Source: Symsagittifera roscoffensis
Lineage: Eukaryota; Xenacoelomorpha; Acoela; Convolutidae
Direction of reading: 5' to 3'
DNA length: 64,000 nucleotides
NCBI RefSeq assembly: GCF_963678635.1
Contig: NC_087064.1
Coordinates: 72,293,465-72,357,464, forward strand
The notes beneath the pieces were generated by a model that was given only the letters and a program-made list of their open reading frames with translations, searched no databases and had not been told where the DNA came from. Position 1 is the stretch's first letter, and each line of letters begins with the position of its first letter. The translations under genes and the position numbers were made by a program. Shown piece by piece: positions 63,795 through 64,000 of the stretch.

Positions 63795-64000
63795 TCAGAA
63801 AAATATCACGTGTACCAGCGCGTACAGTTCTCGAGGGTGCAGTCGTCCTCTGTTCGGGTCGTACACTGGAAGCGAAAGCTCCTTCACGTCCATTTCTACG
63901 AGGATGTCTCTCAACCTCGTCAAAGACAAGATTAGGTTCTCTGGGTCTACGTTCTGCTTAGGTATTTTCCCGGTATCTGTGACGCCGCCGGAGGTAAGGC
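63795..64000 (-). pseudogene. Macro-like domain C-terminus, copy B (runs off right edge)
   Basis: The open minus-strand frame reads a helix (LTRLRDILVEMDV), then LSLPVYDPNRGRLHPRELYALVHV and a stop at 63795. Copy A has the same motif (PVYDPNRGKLNPRELYAILHV). The last ~15 residues seen in copy A are missing, so this copy has an early stop. The conserved PVYDPNRG loop lies where macro domains have the ADP-ribose-binding loop. Confidence 0.5.

Larger units (their letters stand above)
52930..64000 (-). mobile_element. Giant gypsy-type element, copy B (3' part, enters from right edge)
   Basis: On the minus strand from the right edge: end of the macro-like domain, non-coding spacer, ORF 1 (coiled coil), SGNH hydrolase, SGNH-like protein, ORFs 4-10, 3' region and LTR. 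The order is identical to copy A. Protein similarity is clear and the DNA is strongly diverged. The frames are better kept than in copy A. Pol should lie beyond 64000. Confidence 0.75.

Overview
The window is eukaryotic, animal-type nuclear DNA dominated by mobile elements. There is one spliced cellular gene with a GT-AG intron and an AATAAA signal. The rest includes Ty3/gypsy, Penelope, restriction-endonuclease-type non-LTR and Polinton/Maverick sequences, tRNA-derived repeats and long satellite arrays. I see no bacterial operons or CRISPR. An invertebrate metazoan is the best guess; I cannot name the species.

Layout. 1-10906 (minus): an hnRNP Q/R (SYNCRIP-type) RNA-binding protein gene, tandemly triplicated in units of about 4.0 kb. 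Only the right-most copy (start at 10906) keeps its 5' end; the other two lack about 200 codons. 11422-15073 (minus): a decayed PHD-finger/reverse transcriptase/restriction-like-endonuclease non-LTR element, interrupted at about 12240-12895 by the 3' end of a Penelope-like element carrying a GIY-YIG domain. 15463-22930: two satellite families, five 220-bp units and then four 1.2-1.9 kb units. The latter are full of GAGCGGTTT/AAACCGCTC inverted motifs and hold six 73-nt tRNA-Arg-like sequences.

23348-42810 (plus, copy A): a degenerate Ty3/gypsy element. It has a 5' LTR-like sequence, a protease remnant, RNase H and integrase (this segment tandemly triplicated), then a macro-like domain joined to the end of pol. 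About 8.7 kb of further open frames follow, including an SGNH (GDSL) hydrolase, a probable second SGNH-like domain and several proteins I cannot name. 52930-64000 (minus, copy B): a diverged second copy of the same 3' block in the same order, beginning with the macro-like domain and running off the right edge. 49738-51935 (plus, copy C) holds the 3' end of a third copy. It faces copy B tail to tail in a large palindrome whose loop holds a fourth fragment (D).

43472-48731 (minus): a decayed Polinton/Maverick with a retroviral-type integrase, packaging ATPase, membrane protein and several family-typical unknown proteins. DNA polymerase B and the major capsid protein are not seen.

The most interesting item is the composite gypsy family. 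A colinear set of about ten extra genes (macro-like, coiled-coil, SGNH, SGNH-like and unknown proteins) sits downstream of pol in two well-diverged copies. This points to a large LTR retroelement lineage with accessory genes, not a chance juxtaposition. All copies here carry frameshifts or stops and look inactive.
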